A stretch of 6,844 nt of DNA. Source: DATIXD01 sp035518875. GTDB taxonomy: Bacteria > Pseudomonadota > Gammaproteobacteria > Methylococcales > Methylococcaceae. The stretch covers positions 1 to 6,844 of the forward strand of contig DATIXD010000396.1 in NCBI GenBank assembly GCA_035518875.1, read 5' to 3'. Below the pieces are notes generated by a model. That model was not told the DNA's origin, did no database searches, and was given only the letters and a program-made list of their open reading frames with translations. Both the position numbers and the translations under genes were made by a program. Below, piece by piece: positions 5,930 through 6,844 of the stretch. Position 1 is the stretch's first letter; every line of letters begins with the position of its first letter.

Positions 5930-6844
5930 ATGAATCCAAGAACTAGGCTTCGACGCAACCTACAACGTCGCAGACTTGGCGGGGTCTGCTCGGGCATCGC
6001 CGATTACCTGGGCGTGAGCGTCACCTTGGTTCGATTTCTGGTCGTGATTTCGGTGTTCTTTTCCTTCAGCCTGACGCTGTGGATTTACCTGGCGCTTTGG
6101 TTTCTGTTGCCGGCCGAAGCGGAGACGCCGATGCCGAATTTGTCATGGGGTCTGCGGCGTCAACTGAAACGCATCGAACAATTAGTCCGGCAGGCGCACC
6201 GTCGGCTCGATGCTGATCTGGCCGATCAGATCCAAGCCATTTTCGATGCGATCAAGCTGGTAGCGCCTGGTTTCGAGGGCGAGAGCCGCGGATCGTCGTA
6301 TTTGGGAAGAACACGCGAACAGGCACTCCAAAGGTTCCCGAAAATCTTGGAGCAACTGCTCGCGCTGCCAGCGGCCCTTGCCGAAAACCGTAACGGGGAA
6401 ATGCAGGATACGCCCTATGGACTGCTGCGGGGCGAGCTGCGGCAGATAAATGACCAGCTCGACAGCGCCGGTATCGAGGTGATCAACAGCCGTATTCGAC
6501 GGGACCTCGGGGAGGTCTCGGCCCACTCCCCAGAAGTTGAGGCTTGGAAGAGCCAACTGGCGGCTTTGCAGCATCGCCTTTCGGAGCGCGCCGGCGCACA
6601 AACCTTGGCAAAGCTGGAACACATCGAGGAGAAGCTGGTCTTCCTACTCAATCGCACACGCGATACCCAGGGCCTCTTCGATCTCAACCCGTTTCAGGTC
6701 CGGAAGATTGCCTACGAATACCTGCCCGATGCGCTGGATCAGTACCTGCGCCTACCGCCGGCGATGGCGCGCTCACAGCGCCTGACTGACGGCAAGACGG
6801 CGGAAGAGGCCTTGAACGAACAAATGAATCTGCTCGACCATACC
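5930..6844 (+). CDS. PspC-domain membrane protein with long helical C-terminal region, 3' end cut by the window
   Basis: The frame is open from ATG 5930 to the last base, giving 305 residues with no stop. Residues 1-62 are a PspC domain: basic N-terminus (RTRLRRNLQRRR), LGGVCSGIADYLGV, LVRFL, a single membrane segment at about 34-60, and the closing IYLALWFLLP. PspC domains are inner-membrane parts of phage-shock and related envelope-stress systems. Residues 63-305 are far longer than in classical PspC. They are charged and helical, probably cytoplasmic, with repeated coiled-coil-like stretches and a Y262-E-Y-L-P-D-A-L-D-Q-Y-L-R-L-P-P block near the cut. That block resembles, from memory, the C-terminal region of XpaC-type proteins, which are encoded beside TelA homologues in Bacillus. 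I have not been able to check this. ATG 5918 is an alternative in-frame start adding four residues, and neither start has a strong Shine-Dalgarno sequence. An in-frame TAA at 5900 limits extension. Composition matches the neighbours, with no sign of recent transfer. Confidence 0.88.
   Translation, partial: MNPRTRLRRNLQRRRLGGVCSGIADYLGVSVTLVRFLVVISVFFSFSLTLWIYLALWFLLPAEAETPMPNLSWGLRRQLKRIEQLVRQAHRRLDADLADQIQAIFDAIKLVAPGFEGESRGSSYLGRTREQALQRFPKILEQLLALPAALAENRNGEMQDTPYGLLRGELRQINDQLDSAGIEVINSRIRRDLGEVSAHSPEVEAWKSQLAALQHRLSERAGAQTLAKLEHIEEKLVFLLNRTRDTQGLFDLNPFQVRKIAYEYLPDALDQYLRLPPAMARSQRLTDGKTAEEALNEQMNLLDHT

Noticed and set aside
5575..5997. Minus-strand open frame across the end of the TelA-family gene and the following gap
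   Set aside because: Arg/Pro/Ser-rich shadow translation with no domain or binding site. The plus strand explains the region.

Overview
The window looks like chromosomal DNA from a gammaproteobacterium. The gene order tolA-tolB-pal-cpoB-queE-queC, all on the plus strand, is the arrangement known from pseudomonads and several other gammaproteobacterial lineages. The DNA is moderately GC-rich and the coding is dense. I cannot fix the genus from sequence alone. A methanotroph-like or other environmental gammaproteobacterium would fit, but that is a guess. There are no tRNA or rRNA genes, insertion sequences, CRISPR arrays or phage genes.

Region 1 (1-3169) is the distal half of the Tol-Pal operon: the 3' end of tolA (cut by the window edge), then tolB, pal and cpoB (ybgF). 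Together these build the energised trans-envelope machine that pulls the outer membrane inward at division and links it to peptidoglycan. TolA spans the periplasm, TolB shuttles between TolA and Pal, Pal anchors the outer membrane to the wall, and CpoB couples Tol to peptidoglycan synthesis. The genes are 3 to 39 bases apart. A perfect 10-bp hairpin with a T-rich tail overlaps the cpoB stop codon and probably ends or attenuates this transcript.

Region 2 (3198-4516) holds queE and queC, overlapping by one base. They carry out consecutive steps in making preQ0, the precursor of the tRNA base queuosine. queE starts with GTG and has no visible Shine-Dalgarno sequence, because the terminator's pyrimidine tract fills its leader.

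Region 3 (4566-6844) is the least ordinary part. A TelA-family (toxic anion resistance, YaaN-like) soluble coiled-coil protein is followed, after 146 bases, by a PspC-domain membrane protein cut by the window end. The PspC protein carries a long cytoplasmic helical region whose visible end (YEYLPDALDQYLRLPP) resembles, from memory, the C-terminal part of XpaC-type proteins. xpaC is the gene that neighbours the TelA-like yaaN in Bacillus. This may be a two-gene envelope-stress module in which PspC and an XpaC-like domain are fused. That is an inference to be tested by profile search, and it is the best candidate here for something under-described.

The longest stretch without a convincing gene is 5784-5929 (146 bases). 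It holds only a weak promoter candidate with a small palindrome, and a 24-codon ORF that I do not call as a gene.
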